Shown piece by piece: positions 1 to 9,279 of a DNA stretch of 64,000 nucleotides. The first letter of the stretch is position 1. Each line of letters opens with the position of its first letter. This stretch comes from an uncultured Clostridium sp. (GTDB lineage: Bacteria > Bacillota > Clostridia > TANB77 > CAG-508). Under the pieces are notes generated by a model. The model was not told the DNA's origin. It searched no databases and worked only from the letters and a program-made list of their open reading frames with translations. The stretch spans positions 15,622 through 79,621 of the forward strand of contig USRT01000007.1 of the NCBI GenBank assembly GCA_900557195.1, read 5' to 3'. A program made the position numbers and the translations under genes.

Positions 1-510
1 TAATAATACTGAAAACGTTACCCGGAAATAATGATACAAATCCGCCTCCTCCAGTTGAAACAGACCTTGGTTCATTTTCTACAAATATTATAGATAAACG
101 TGAAAATAGACAAAATAATATTAGAATAACTTGCTCTAAACTAAATGGAATTACTATTGAAAGTGGTAAAACATTTTCTTTTTGTAATATTGTACGGAAA
201 ATCGACTGCAGAAGAAGGATATAAAGAAGCTGATATAATAGTTGATGGAAAAATTGAACAAGCTCTAGGTGGAGGTAATTGTCAAGTAAGTACAACTGTT
301 TATAATGCTGTTTTAGCATGTACAGGATTAACTGTTACAGAACATCATGATCACGGGAAAAAGGTTCCATATATAGAAAAAGGAAAAGATGCAACTATTG
401 CATATAATTCATTAGATTTAAAATTTAGAAATGATTTACCAAATAGCATAAAAATGTATGTAAGTACAGATGGAAATGCAGTAACAGTAAGAATAGTAAA
501 AATCTCTTAA
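1..510 (+). CDS. VanW-family protein, 3' part, with a +1 CGG site
   Basis: C-terminal part of a VanW-domain protein; the 5' end lies outside the window. Reading from base 3 the frame is open (proline-rich linker, then 'NIRITCSKLNG' and 'GKTFSF') up to CGG at 195-197. Skipping C195 restores 'NIVGKSTAEEGYKEA', followed by the family signature 'GGGNCQVSTTVYNAV' and a 'DATIAYNSLDLKF' tail, ending at 510. VanW domains are common in cell-surface proteins of Clostridia, and their biochemical role is not settled. Without recoding, the upstream frame stops a few codons after the CGG. A hairpin that looks like a terminator follows at 644-685. Confidence 0.85.
195..197 (+). other. +1 CGG recoding site, vanW-like gene
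   Basis: GTA C GGA: skipping C195 restores 'NIVGKSTAEEG' in the VanW domain. Confidence 0.85.
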
Positions 511-643
511 TATTATTTAATAACTATATCTAAAGTTATAAATAGCAATTATATATTAATTATTATTCAAGAGTTTCATATTAATTTCGTGCTAACTCTA
601 TGTGAAATAGTGTATTTACAAAAATTTATAGAATATTTCATTC

Positions 644-685
644 CCTCCTTGAATAAGATTTACTATCTTATTTAGGAGGTTTTTT
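644..685 (+). terminator. Hairpin acting as terminator and overlapping the dacA ribosome binding site
   Basis: Arms 644-659 and 665-679 pair (CCTCCT with AGGAGG, AATAAGAT with ATCTTATT, small bulge) around the loop TTACT, followed by a T run at 680-685. The 3' arm is also the AGGAGG Shine-Dalgarno of dacA (ATG at 688). The structure can therefore end vanW transcripts and, in read-through RNA, hide the dacA ribosome binding site. Confidence 0.75.
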
Positions 686-687
686 AT

Positions 688-1933
688 ATGTCTTTAAAAA
701 ACTTTATAATAAAATCAACTTGCATTTTATTAATACTTATATCATCTTTTTATACTATTGTTATTGCATCTGAATATACATATATTTGGTCTGATACTTA
801 TGCCTTAGAGAAAACTCTTCAAACTAATTCAAGTGAGTCTGAACCAATATCAAATTCTAATTCATTAAATTTAGAATCTGGAAGTGCTATATTAATAGAA
901 CAAAATAGTGGTCAAATACTGTATGAACATAATCCACATGAACAATTACGTCCTGCAAGTGTAACTAAAGTAATGAGTGTATTATTAATAATGGAAGCTA
1001 TAGATTCTGGTAAAATAACATTAGAAGATAAGGTTCCTTGTAGTTCTAATGCAAGTTCTATGGGTGGTTCTCAAATTTGGTTAAATGAAACAGAAGAACT
1101 AACAGTAAATGAAATGTTAAAAGCAATTTGTGTTGTTTCTGCTAATGATTGTACTGTTGCTATGGCAGAATATTTGGCAGGAAGTGAAGAAGCTTTCGTA
1201 GAAAAAATGAATACAAAAGCAAAAGAACTTGGTATGAATGATACATGTTTTAAAAACTGTCATGGTATAGATGAAGATGGGCATATTACTTCAAGTTATG
1301 ATATTGCTTTAATGTCTAGAGAATTGCTTACTAAACATCCATCTATAACTAATTATACTACTATATGGATGGATAGTTTAAGAGATGGTAAATCTGAACT
1401 TGTAAATACAAATAAACTAATAAGAAACTATCAAGGTGCAACAGGTTTAAAAACTGGTTCTACATCACTTGCTTTATATAACCTATCTGCAAGTGCCACA
1501 AGAAATGGACTTTCTCTAATAGCTGTAATAATGAAAGCACCAAGTACTAAGCTACGTTTTTCTGAAGCACAAAAATTACTAGATTATGGCTTTAATAATT
1601 ATTCATACAAAGAACTTGCCAAAAAAGATGATTTAATAAAAAAGGTTAATGTTACAAAAGGATTACAAACAGAAGTTAATGCAATCTTTAAAGATGATTT
1701 TCGGTACTTTGTTAAAAAAAGGAGAAGATAAAAATATCTCACAAAATATATCAATTGAAGAAAATTTATCAGCACCTATTAGCAAAGGACAAAAAATTGG
1801 TGAAGCAAGCTTTACTTTAGATGGAAAAGTTATTGGAAATGTCTGTATTGTAGCAGATAAAGAAATTAGAAAAAATGGTTTAATGAATATGGTTTCGTAT
1901 TTGTATAAGAATTGGTTTTGTTTGCTTAGATGA
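688..1933 (+). CDS. dacA: D-alanyl-D-alanine carboxypeptidase (S11, DacA/PBP5 type), one +1 CGG site
   Basis: Trims the terminal D-Ala of peptidoglycan stem peptides outside the membrane. An N-terminal signal or anchor segment is followed by the three S11 motifs: SxxK in 'PASVTKVMS', SxN in 'VSANDC' and KTG in 'GLKTGST'. The frame meets CGG at 1702-1704. Skipping the C gives 'DDFGTLLKKGEDKN' and the PBP5-like C-terminal domain ('PISKGQKIGEASFTLDGKVI'), making 414 aa, a normal length. The catalytic domain lies wholly upstream of the site, so a truncated form could still be enzymatically competent. The gene has a strong AGGAGG and converges with ytfJ. Confidence 0.9.
1702..1704 (+). other. +1 CGG recoding site, dacA
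   Basis: TTT C GGT: skipping C1702 joins 'KDDF' to 'GTLLKKGED' and the C-terminal domain. Confidence 0.85.
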
Positions 1934-1980
1934 TTATTGCCATTATCTCTATATAATTTTAACAATTTTGTGCTTATATC

Positions 1981-2024
1981 AATATAACACTGTAACAAAT
2001 TCTATTTGTATACAGTGTTATATT
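1981..2024. terminator. Bidirectional terminator between dacA and ytfJ
   Basis: A perfect 13-bp inverted repeat (AATATAACACTGT with ACAGTGTTATATT) encloses an 18-nt AT-rich loop, between two convergent genes. Confidence 0.75.
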
Positions 2025-2037
2025 ATTTAAAATATTT

Positions 2038-2670
2038 TTATTCATCTTCATCAAATATAAAATCATCTTCATCATATTCGATTTCTATATTTCTCTTTGT
2101 CTTTGGAGTCACTTTTTTATTTGTCCCTTTATTGTTTTTAGCTTTAGTTCTAGATTTTGTTTCTTCTCCAAACTCTTCTTTTAAATTTTCTAAGTATTCC
2201 ATTTTTTCTTTGTCTTTTCTTCTCTCTTCTTGTCTTTCTTCTTTCTTTTCTTCCTTTTTGTTTTGCATTTGTTTATTTAACATATTATTTACTTTTTCTA
2301 TTAAATCCGGTACATAATCTAATAATTTATCTATTGATGATGTATGGTTTACTGGTAATAATTTTACATTATTAGATTGTACAACTAAAAATGCTACTGG
2401 AGTAATACTTACACCTGCTCCACTTCCTCCACCAAAAGGTAATCTATATTGTATAGCTTCTTCTTTGTCTTTCTTTTTATATTCATCAATCGTTTCTCCA
2501 TTAAATTCACTTCCACCAGATGCAAATCCAAAACCTACTTTTGAAATTGGTATAATTACTATATTTCCTGGTGCTTCAATTGGTTCTCCAATTATGGTAT
2601 TAACATCTACCATATCTCTAATACTATTCATGGCTGTAACCATAAGACCTTCTATAGGATGCTCGTTCAT
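2038..2670 (-). CDS. ytfJ: Sporulation protein YtfJ/GerW family
   Basis: The conserved YtfJ core occupies the first ~120 residues: 'HPIEGLMVTAMNSIRDMVDVN', 'GNIVIIPISKVGFGFASGG' and a 'PFGGGSGAGVSITPVAFLV' block. In Bacillus the protein is made during sporulation and affects germination. The last ~75 residues are a low-complexity Lys/Glu coiled stretch ending in an acidic tail, longer than usual. ATG at 2670 is chosen because AAGGAG lies 11 nt upstream; a GTG two codons earlier sits against the Shine-Dalgarno. It overlaps the upstream DUF2953 gene by 47 bases, an adjacency often seen in Clostridia. Confidence 0.9.
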   Translation of the reverse strand: MNEHPIEGLMVTAMNSIRDMVDVNTIIGEPIEAPGNIVIIPISKVGFGFASGGSEFNGETIDEYKKKDKEEAIQYRLPFGGGSGAGVSITPVAFLVVQSNNVKLLPVNHTSSIDKLLDYVPDLIEKVNNMLNKQMQNKKEEKKEERQEERRKDKEKMEYLENLKEEFGEETKSRTKAKNNKGTNKKVTPKTKRNIEIEYDEDDFIFDEDE

Positions 2671-3319
2671 ATTTATCACTTCTCCTTTTCTTAATTAAAA
2701 AGATATAAATTATATTGATAATATGTACTATTTTTACATTTATTATACAACTTAATCTTAAATTAATTATATTTTTATTATAAATTGGCTCTATTTTATA
2801 ATAATATTCTCTTTTTTTATTTTTAAATTTTACATCTTTAACTGTTAATCTCAAAATAAATGATATTAATGTTGAAATAATAGGAATAACATATGTTGTA
2901 ACCATAATATCTTCGATTCCGATTTTTAAATTTAATTTAAATTTTAAAATCTCTGGCTTTATTTCCTTTGATAATACTTTTACAAAATTTAATATATTAA
3001 AGTTCTTATAATCCAGCATTACTTTATCTTTTAATCTTTTTTCTAATCTTTTAGTAACTCTTCCCAAATTAATATTAGATATCCTTTTTACAAATTTTGA
3101 ATTTTGTAGTTTTTTTACCTTTTTTTCATTTACTGTAAACTTCATAATTCTTATTTTTTTAAAAAAATATATCCCTACTTCAATTTGATAATCACTTATA
3201 ATATCTTTATTATCTGTATCTATCTCCAAATTTATTATAGATATTCTTATAGATGAATATCTAATTACTAAAAGTATAACTAAAAATATTATTAACACAC
3301 ATAAAAAAAATAGCATCAT
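2624..3319 (-). CDS. DUF2953 membrane-anchored protein
   Basis: About 231 aa. An N-terminal membrane helix (residues ~1-20, 'MLFFLCVLIIFLVILLVIR') is followed by a basic mixed region and a further hydrophobic stretch near residues 140-160. Length, topology and position directly upstream of ytfJ fit the DUF2953 family, whose function is unknown; a link to sporulation is inferred from the neighbour. The internal ATG at 3319 is chosen because AAGAAGG lies ~7 nt upstream, whereas the ATG at 3325 touches it. The 3' end runs 47 bases into ytfJ. Confidence 0.7.
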   Translation of the reverse strand: MMLFFLCVLIIFLVILLVIRYSSIRISIINLEIDTDNKDIISDYQIEVGIYFFKKIRIMKFTVNEKKVKKLQNSKFVKRISNINLGRVTKRLEKRLKDKVMLDYKNFNILNFVKVLSKEIKPEILKFKLNLKIGIEDIMVTTYVIPIISTLISFILRLTVKDVKFKNKKREYYYKIEPIYNKNIINLRLSCIINVKIVHIINIIYIFLIKKRRSDKYERASYRRSYGYSHE

Positions 3320-3569
3320 AGACATTCCTTCTTTTTAGTTCTATAATACTATTTTTTCCATTTTTTATTAGTTTAATCAATAATTATTATATGTTTCACA
3401 TATTTATTACATATATACCACAAATTCATCTTCTGAATACGTAAAATTTTATTTTTCCTAAACTGTCATACTAGCAAAAAGGCCTTAGCCACTATTATAT
3501 TTTAACTTTTCATTATAAGATAAGAAAATCATAGTAATTTAATACTAAATCTTTAGTAAAACACTAATT

Positions 3570-4328
3570 CTACGATACGTTTCTTTTTTGTTTTTCTACA
3601 GTTATATCTCCAAATAACTCCACTTGATTAGTTATAACTTTACTTCTTCTAGACATTTCTAACAATCCAGAAAAAGCTGTTACAACTTCATTTCTATTAC
3701 ATTTATTAACTGAAAACATTCTATTAAATACAAACCTTTTGTTTTTTACTAATTCCTTAAACATTTGCTTTACTTTGCTTCCAACACTATATGTCTCTGT
3801 TATAGCAATTTTTTGAATATTCTTTGCATTTTTGTTAAGTCTTGATTTATTTTTATTTATTACTCTTGAATAGTTTTCAGGTATCAACTCTTTATTATAA
3901 TCTCTTTCTAACTTTTGTTTTGGTAATTCTATTTCTTCTGGCTGTTTGCTTATTCTTTTACTGTTTTCTATATAAAATTCTTTTAATTTCTTTGTTATTT
4001 CTTTATACTTCTTGTATTCTATAATTCTTCTTAGAAGTTCTTCTTCAGATAATTCTTCTTTTTCTTCTGTTTCTATTGGTAGTAAAGTTTTTGATTTTAA
4101 ATACAGTAAAGTTGATGCCATAATTAAAAATTCACTAGTTATTTCTAGATTTAATACTTCCATTTCATTAATATAGTCTATATATTGATCTGTTATTTCA
4201 CTAATTTTAACATCACATATATTCATTTTATTTTTATCTATTAAATGACATAGTAAATCTAATGGCCCTTCAAAATTTTCTATTTTTATTGCATATTTAT
4301 TTGTTTCTAATGTTAATACATTTTGCAT
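3570..4328 (-). CDS. scpA: Segregation and condensation protein A (kleisin)
   Basis: Kleisin subunit bridging SMC and ScpB in the bacterial condensin complex. The N-terminal 'FEGPLDLLCHLIDKNKMNICDVKI' is the SMC-binding signature, followed by 'SEFLIMASTLLYLKSKTLLP'; the C-terminal winged-helix part contains 'TAFSGLLEMSRRSKV'. At 252 aa the length is normal. Its ATG overlaps the recX stop (TAATG) and a GGAGGAG precedes it, so it is probably translationally coupled. No scpB follows here, which is unusual because scpA and scpB are commonly adjacent. Confidence 0.92.
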   Translation of the reverse strand: MQNVLTLETNKYAIKIENFEGPLDLLCHLIDKNKMNICDVKISEITDQYIDYINEMEVLNLEITSEFLIMASTLLYLKSKTLLPIETEEKEELSEEELLRRIIEYKKYKEITKKLKEFYIENSKRISKQPEEIELPKQKLERDYNKELIPENYSRVINKNKSRLNKNAKNIQKIAITETYSVGSKVKQMFKELVKNKRFVFNRMFSVNKCNRNEVVTAFSGLLEMSRRSKVITNQVELFGDITVEKQKRNVS

Positions 4329-4777
4329 TATTCTCCTCCATATAAAGCACTTTTTATACTATCTTCTTTATAGCCTTTAGTCTTAAGAAAATTCTTTAAT
4401 TTTTCTTCTTCTACTGCATTAATCTTTTTTTGCACAATCTTTTCTGCATTATTCTTTTCATACTCTTGTAATTCTTCTTCGTGATTTTCTATATAATTTT
4501 CTATCAATTCACTTTTTAATCCTTTAGAATATAATTTATATTTTATTTGTTTTATAGACAAAGTATTTATAGCCATAAATTCGTTAACAGCTCTTTTAAT
4601 ATAATCATCATCATTTATATATAAATTTTCTTTTAAATCTTGAATAATATCTTCAAGCAAATTATCTTCTACTATATTCTTAAATTTCTGTCTAACTTCA
4701 TATTCAGTTCTTTTTTTAAAAATTATATATTTTAAAATTTTTGTTTTTTGTCTATCAAATTCATCTATTGTATACAA
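4328..4777 (-). CDS. recX: Regulatory protein RecX
   Basis: Modulates RecA filaments. It is 149 aa of helical three-repeat RecX type: 'ILKYIIFKKRTEYEVRQKF' (repeat 1), 'INDDDYIKRAVNEFMAINTLSIKQIKYKLYSKG' (repeat 2), 'LKNFLKTKGYKEDSIKSAL' (repeat 3). Shorter than many Clostridial RecX proteins because the N-terminal extension is absent. It starts 14 nt after the recA stop and overlaps scpA by one base, forming a recA-recX-scpA unit. Confidence 0.85.
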   Translation of the reverse strand: MYTIDEFDRQKTKILKYIIFKKRTEYEVRQKFKNIVEDNLLEDIIQDLKENLYINDDDYIKRAVNEFMAINTLSIKQIKYKLYSKGLKSELIENYIENHEEELQEYEKNNAEKIVQKKINAVEEEKLKNFLKTKGYKEDSIKSALYGGE

Positions 4778-4791
4778 GATTAAAACCTCTC

Positions 4792-5850
4792 TTATTCTTC
4801 ATCTTCATTATCATTTTCATCATTAGATGATTCATCACCTAAACTCTTTTCAAATGCTTGTGAAAAATTATCTCTAATCTTAGTTTCTACTTCTTTCATT
4901 ATATCTGGATTCTCGATTAAGAATTTCTTTACATTTTCTCTACCTTGTCCAATTCTAGTTCCATTATAGCTAAACCATGAACCACTTTTTTCTATAATAT
5001 CTAAATTAACAGCTAAATCTACTATATTTCCTTCTTTTGATATTCCTTTTCCATACATAATATCAAATTCAGCTTCTCTAAATGGTGGTGCAACTTTGTT
5101 TTTTACAACTTTTACTCTTGCTCTATTTCCTACAACTTCTCCATCTTGTTTTAGATTTTCTATTTTTCTTATATCTAGTCTAACAGATGCGTAATATTTT
5201 AATGCTCTACCACCAGTTGTAGTTTCTGGATTACCAAACATAATTCCGACTTTTTCTCTTAATTGATTTATAAACACTATAACACATTTTGATTTATTTA
5301 TTGCACCAGCTAATTTTCTTAAAGCTTGTGACATTAATCTTGCTTGCAAACCAATATGTGAATCTCCCATATCTCCATCTATTTCTGCTTTTGGTACTAA
5401 TGCTGCAACAGAGTCTACAACAATAATATCTAAAGCACCGCTTCTTACTAAAGCTTCTGCTATTTCTAATGCTTGCTCCCCAGTATCTGGTTGTGCGACT
5501 ATTAGATTATCTATATCTACACCTAAATGTTTAGCATAAACAGGATCTAATGCATGTTCAGCATCTATGAAAGCTGCTTCTCCTCCCATTTTTTGTGCCT
5601 CTGCTATCATATGTAATGTTAATGTTGTTTTTCCTGAAGACTCTGGACCATACACTTCTATAATTCTTCCTCTAGGTATACCTCCTATTCCTAATGCTAC
5701 ATCTAAGCTTAACGCACCTGTTGGTATTGCTTCAACACTCATAGCTGTATAATCCCCTAATTTCATAACAGAACCTTTGCCAAATTGCTTTTCTATTTGA
5801 CCTAAAGCTGCCTCTAATGCTTTTCTTTTTTCAATATTTTCTGCACTCAT
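4792..5850 (-). CDS. recA: Recombinase RecA
   Basis: DNA-dependent ATPase for homologous recombination and the SOS response. It carries Walker A 'GPESSGKTT', 'IVVDSVAALVPKAEIDGDMGD', the L2 region 'INQLREKVGIMFGNPETTTGG' and an acidic C-terminus. The start is ATG 5850 ('MSAENIEKRKAL'), with GGAGG 6 nt upstream; a longer upstream reading has no ribosome binding site. It is 352 aa, standard length. A degenerate LexA-type palindrome lies in the leader at 5872-5883. Confidence 0.97.
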   Translation of the reverse strand: MSAENIEKRKALEAALGQIEKQFGKGSVMKLGDYTAMSVEAIPTGALSLDVALGIGGIPRGRIIEVYGPESSGKTTLTLHMIAEAQKMGGEAAFIDAEHALDPVYAKHLGVDIDNLIVAQPDTGEQALEIAEALVRSGALDIIVVDSVAALVPKAEIDGDMGDSHIGLQARLMSQALRKLAGAINKSKCVIVFINQLREKVGIMFGNPETTTGGRALKYYASVRLDIRKIENLKQDGEVVGNRARVKVVKNKVAPPFREAEFDIMYGKGISKEGNIVDLAVNLDIIEKSGSWFSYNGTRIGQGRENVKKFLIENPDIMKEVETKIRDNFSQAFEKSLGDESSNDENDNEDEE

Positions 5851-5871
5851 AATATTCCTCCAATTCATTTT

Positions 5872-5883
5872 AAACATCTGTTT
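5872..5883. promoter_or_regulatory. Possible LexA operator in the recA leader
   Basis: AAAC-N4-GTTT palindrome 21 nt upstream of the recA start. Bacillus-type SOS boxes are GAAC-N4-GTTC, so this is a degenerate match. A second AAAC-N4-GTTT lies upstream of lexA (58070-58081), inside a hairpin. Confidence 0.3.
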
Positions 5884-5993
5884 GTATTGCTATTATATAC
5901 TATTAATTTATTTTGTCAATACCTAATTTAATATTTTCTATTTTAAATTAAACTTTCGTTATTATTTACATTTTATTAAAAAGCACCTACTAG

Positions 5994-6155
5994 CCTAACT
6001 AATTGTTTGATATATATTTTTTTAAACCAATCACCAATGGTACTAAAGTTTAACTTGTATCTCTATATACTGCGTGGTATAAAACTAATTCCTACTACTT
6101 GTTTGCCACGCTTCAAGATTGGTTTAAAAAATATATATCAAACAATCAGTTACGC
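5994..6155. repeat. Large imperfect inverted repeat (palindromic element, ~160 bp)
   Basis: Arms 5994-6032 and 6117-6155 pair over ~38 positions with few mismatches. The core arms 6002-6032 and 6117-6146 are almost perfect. The ~84-nt interior carries a second, shorter stem (GCGTGG with CCACGC). It fills most of the 350-base gap between recA and the solute-binding protein gene. It could be a MITE-like element or a structured RNA; no coding sense is visible. Confidence 0.7.
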
Positions 6156-6203
6156 AGTAACATTTGCTTCAAATTAATTAAAAGTCTATCATCTATAGAA
6201 TTT

Positions 6204-7790
6204 CTATTGCTTGCACCATGTTTCAAAATTATAAAACAGAGAATAATTATTAGGATTAAACTCACCTAACACCTTCTGATTTAATATAAGTGCATTTTTA
6301 TTACGATACAAAGTAATATATGGCATATCATCTTGCATAATCTCAAATAACCTATTATACTTCTCGCATATTAATTTATCATCATTAATTTTTTTAACAT
6401 CATTAATAATATCTTTCACTTCAGTATTATTATACTTCGCCAAGTTATTTTCTCCGTAGAAATATTGTAAATCACTACTAAATCCATTATTTATTCCTGT
6501 AAGGATTATATCATAATCTTTATTTTGTAAATACTGCATGTATTGTGTATCACTAACTTTTTTTATAGTTATTTCTATGCCAATTTGATTTAGTTGCTCC
6601 TTTATTAATTCTGCCACTTGCAATCTTTTTTCGTTATTAGATTGAACAACTAAATTTAAAGATAAATTTTTTGTAATTCCATAACTATTCTTCTTTTGCC
6701 ATTTGTTATTTTTATATATCCAACCAGCTTCTGATAGCATATTTTTAGATTGCTCATTATTATACCCTGAGCTTACATTTTCTTTTTTATAAAGATATGA
6801 TCCATAATCAAGTATGCTTCCTGATATGTAGTATTTATTATTATAAACTTCCTGAATAATGTTAGATTTATCTATTGCAAAAGCAATTGCTTTTCTTACT
6901 TCTTTCTGACTTAAAATTTCGTTTTCACAATTTAAACTTAAAAAATCTAATTCTCTTCCTTTATATTCTTTTACTTTATATCCTAAAGTTCCAATATATT
7001 CTTGATAATTTATATTAGATGTATGAATTATATCTACATTTCCAATTTTAAAACTATTATACAATTCTCCCATATCTGAAAAAAGTAAAATATTTATTTT
7101 TTCAATCTTAGAATCATTTTCTTTTTCCCTCCAGTTATTATTCTTTTCTAAAACAATTTTTCCTGTATCTAAGCTACTAATCTTATACATTCCAGTTCCA
7201 TTTGGAATTCCATTATTTTTAGATAAATCTCCATTTGTATAATTACTTTTTTGTAGTATTGGAAAAACTAAATTATCTTCAAAATAATCATTTTCTTTAT
7301 TTAAATCAATTCTAATAGTTGAATTATCTATTAATTGAACTTCACTTACTTCACTTACATTATTTGAATATACATAGTTACCCTCCTTTAGTTTATTTAT
7401 AGTAAATTCTACATCTTCTACTTTTAAATTTGTTCCATCTGACCATTTTATATCATTATTTATCTTTATTAAATATGAACTTGAATTTATCTTTGCACAT
7501 TCTTTTGCAAGACATAATTCTTTTTTATACTCTTCATCTAAACTAATTAATGGTTCAAATATCAATTTACTTATATTTATTATTTCTTTATTATTAGTTA
7601 TAATTGGATTTATATTATCATAATTCGAAATTCCAATTGTTATTTCTTTTAAATACTCAATTTCTTGCATAGTTTCTTGTACTTTATTTTCATCTCTATT
7701 TTCTACATTATTATAAATAAAATAAATAGCAGAACAGATTAAAGATATAACTATTATAATAAAAATATATTTAACCAAATTTACTTTCAT
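6204..7790 (-). CDS. Family 5 extracellular solute-binding protein (oligopeptide type), orphan
   Basis: 528 aa. An N-terminal hydrophobic segment (residues ~8-27) acts as signal or anchor; a Cys occurs inside it but a clear lipobox is not evident. The body shows the SBP_bac_5 pattern: 'ISKLIFEPLISLDEEYKKELC', 'WSDGTNLKVEDVEFTINKL', 'GTGMYKI', 'VRKAIAFAIDKSNII' and 'EAGWIYKNNKWQK'. Such proteins deliver peptides to Opp/Dpp ABC importers, but no permease or ATPase gene is adjacent. The ribosome binding site is weak. The large inverted repeat at 5994-6155 follows its stop and may end its transcript. Confidence 0.85.
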   Translation of the reverse strand: MKVNLVKYIFIIIVISLICSAIYFIYNNVENRDENKVQETMQEIEYLKEITIGISNYDNINPIITNNKEIINISKLIFEPLISLDEEYKKELCLAKECAKINSSSYLIKINNDIKWSDGTNLKVEDVEFTINKLKEGNYVYSNNVSEVSEVQLIDNSTIRIDLNKENDYFEDNLVFPILQKSNYTNGDLSKNNGIPNGTGMYKISSLDTGKIVLEKNNNWREKENDSKIEKINILLFSDMGELYNSFKIGNVDIIHTSNINYQEYIGTLGYKVKEYKGRELDFLSLNCENEILSQKEVRKAIAFAIDKSNIIQEVYNNKYYISGSILDYGSYLYKKENVSSGYNNEQSKNMLSEAGWIYKNNKWQKKNSYGITKNLSLNLVVQSNNEKRLQVAELIKEQLNQIGIEITIKKVSDTQYMQYLQNKDYDIILTGINNGFSSDLQYFYGENNLAKYNNTEVKDIINDVKKINDDKLICEKYNRLFEIMQDDMPYITLYRNKNALILNQKVLGEFNPNNYSLFYNFETWCKQ

Positions 7791-7926
7791 ATGTACTATT
7801 CTTAGTTAGTTATTTTAGTATTTTGACTAACTCTCCTTGTATAAATATTTAGGTTTTTCTAAGGTGACCCATAAACCTTTTTTAGCTATCATATATTAAA
7901 AGCTCTTATTTTTCAATAGTTTTTAA

Positions 7927-7957
7927 TCAAAAAGAGAACATGAAAAATCTCATGTCC
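7927..7957 (-). terminator. Intrinsic terminator downstream of spoVS
   Basis: Minus-strand stem GGACATGA/TCATGTTC (one G·U) followed by TCTTTTT, starting 28 bases past the spoVS stop. Confidence 0.65.
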
Positions 7958-7984
7958 CCCGAATCTATTTTATTTATTAATTTA

Positions 7985-8248
7985 TTATTTTCTAGCTTCT
8001 ACGATAAGCATCATACCAGTTCTTTCTTCTCCTTCTACTTGCACTTCTGCAAATGCTGGTATACATACTAAATCAACTCCAGATGGTGCAACAAATCCTC
8101 TAGCTATTGCTACAGCTTTAACAGCTTGATTTAATGCTCCTGCTCCAATTGCTTGCATTCTTGCTTGGTTTGATTCCTTTACTAATCCAGCTATTGCTCC
8201 TGCTACTGAATTTGGATTTGATTTTGATGAGATTTTTAAAACTTCCAT
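7985..8248 (-). CDS. spoVS: Stage V sporulation protein S
   Basis: 87-aa SpoVS, an Alba-like small protein needed for normal coat assembly and completion of sporulation in Bacillus. Nearly the whole chain is family signature: 'MEVLKISSKSNPNSVAGAIA', 'AIGAGALNQAVKAVAIARGF', 'PSGVDLVCIPAFAEVQVEGEE'. It follows ymdB on the same strand, an arrangement also known in Bacillus. An AGGAGG precedes the start. Confidence 0.95.
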   Translation of the reverse strand: MEVLKISSKSNPNSVAGAIAGLVKESNQARMQAIGAGALNQAVKAVAIARGFVAPSGVDLVCIPAFAEVQVEGEERTGMMLIVEARK

Positions 8249-8381
8249 TTTTTGCCTCCTATAATTTTATTTTTGTTTTACTTTTCACAAGTATATTTAT
8301 ACTACATTTATTAGAAAATGTCTAGTAGTTTTTTGGAAATAAAAGGAAAAACGTATCGCATTATTTTCTATTTTTCGGCAT

Positions 8382-9156
8382 TTATTTTTCATTTACTCTA
8401 AGTATATTTTCTACTTGACAAGTTTCGTCATTTATTTCAAAAATACATCCATTAAATAAACAATTTCCTTCAGCTAATTTATATCTTTCTGGTAATGATG
8501 TTACAAATCTTTTTATAGAAGCATCCACATCCATACCAATAACAGATTTGCTTGGACCTGTCATTCCAATATCTGTTATATATGCAGTACCTTTTTCAAG
8601 GATTTTTTCATCTGCTGTTTGTACATGTGTGTGCGTTCCATATAAAATTGTTACTTTACCATCTAAAAAATATCCCATTGCTATCTTTTCCGCTGTAGCT
8701 TCTGCATGGAAATCTACAATTATAATATCTGTATTATCTTTTAATTTTTCTACTAAATCCTTTACTACTAAAAATGGATTTTCTGATAATACATTCATAT
8801 CTGTTCTTCCAATTAAATTAATTACTGCAATTTTCTTACCATTGCAATTATATATTCCATATCCTTTACCGAACTACGCCTTTTGAATAGTTAGCTGGTC
8901 TAATTATTCTTGGATGATCTATAAAACTAAATATATCTTTTTTTCCCCATGTATGATTTCCCATTGTAATTACATCAACTTTCAAATTAAGCATACATTC
9001 AAAAATTTTAGTTGTTATTCCCATTCCTCCTGCTGAATTCTCGCCATTAACGATGCAAAAATCTATATTATGTTCTTGTTTTATTTTTGGCAACATTTCC
9101 TTTAGTTTTTTTACACCGTTTTCGCCTACTATGTCTCCAACTGCTAATATTTTCAA
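8382..9156 (-). CDS. ymdB: YmdB-family metallophosphoesterase, one +1 CGG site
   Basis: Calcineurin-like phosphoesterase of the TIGR00282/YmdB family, reported in Bacillus to hydrolyse 2',3'-cyclic nucleotides and influence biofilm development. The N-terminal part has 'GDIVGENG', 'IVNGENSAGGMGI' and 'VDVITMGNHTWGKKDI'. The frame reaches CGG (8869-8871). Skipping the C gives 'GVVGKGYGIYNC' and continues through 'VINLIGRTDM', 'IIVDFHAEATAEKIAMGYFLDG' and 'YGTHTHVQTADE'. The corrected length of 257 aa is typical. Metal ligands lie on both sides of the break, so neither fragment alone could work. Confidence 0.9.
8869..8871 (-). other. +1 CGG recoding site, ymdB
   Basis: GTT C GGT: skipping the C (complement of G8871) joins 'SKGVV' to 'GKGYGIYNC'. 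Confidence 0.85.
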
Positions 9157-9279
9157 GTTTCATCTTCCTTTCCAAATAACTTACATGTACATCATACTAT
9201 ATGAAATATAGAAAATCAAGGAAAAACATTTTTTATATTCAACTTTTGTACATTATTACTACTACTTATCAAAAATATA

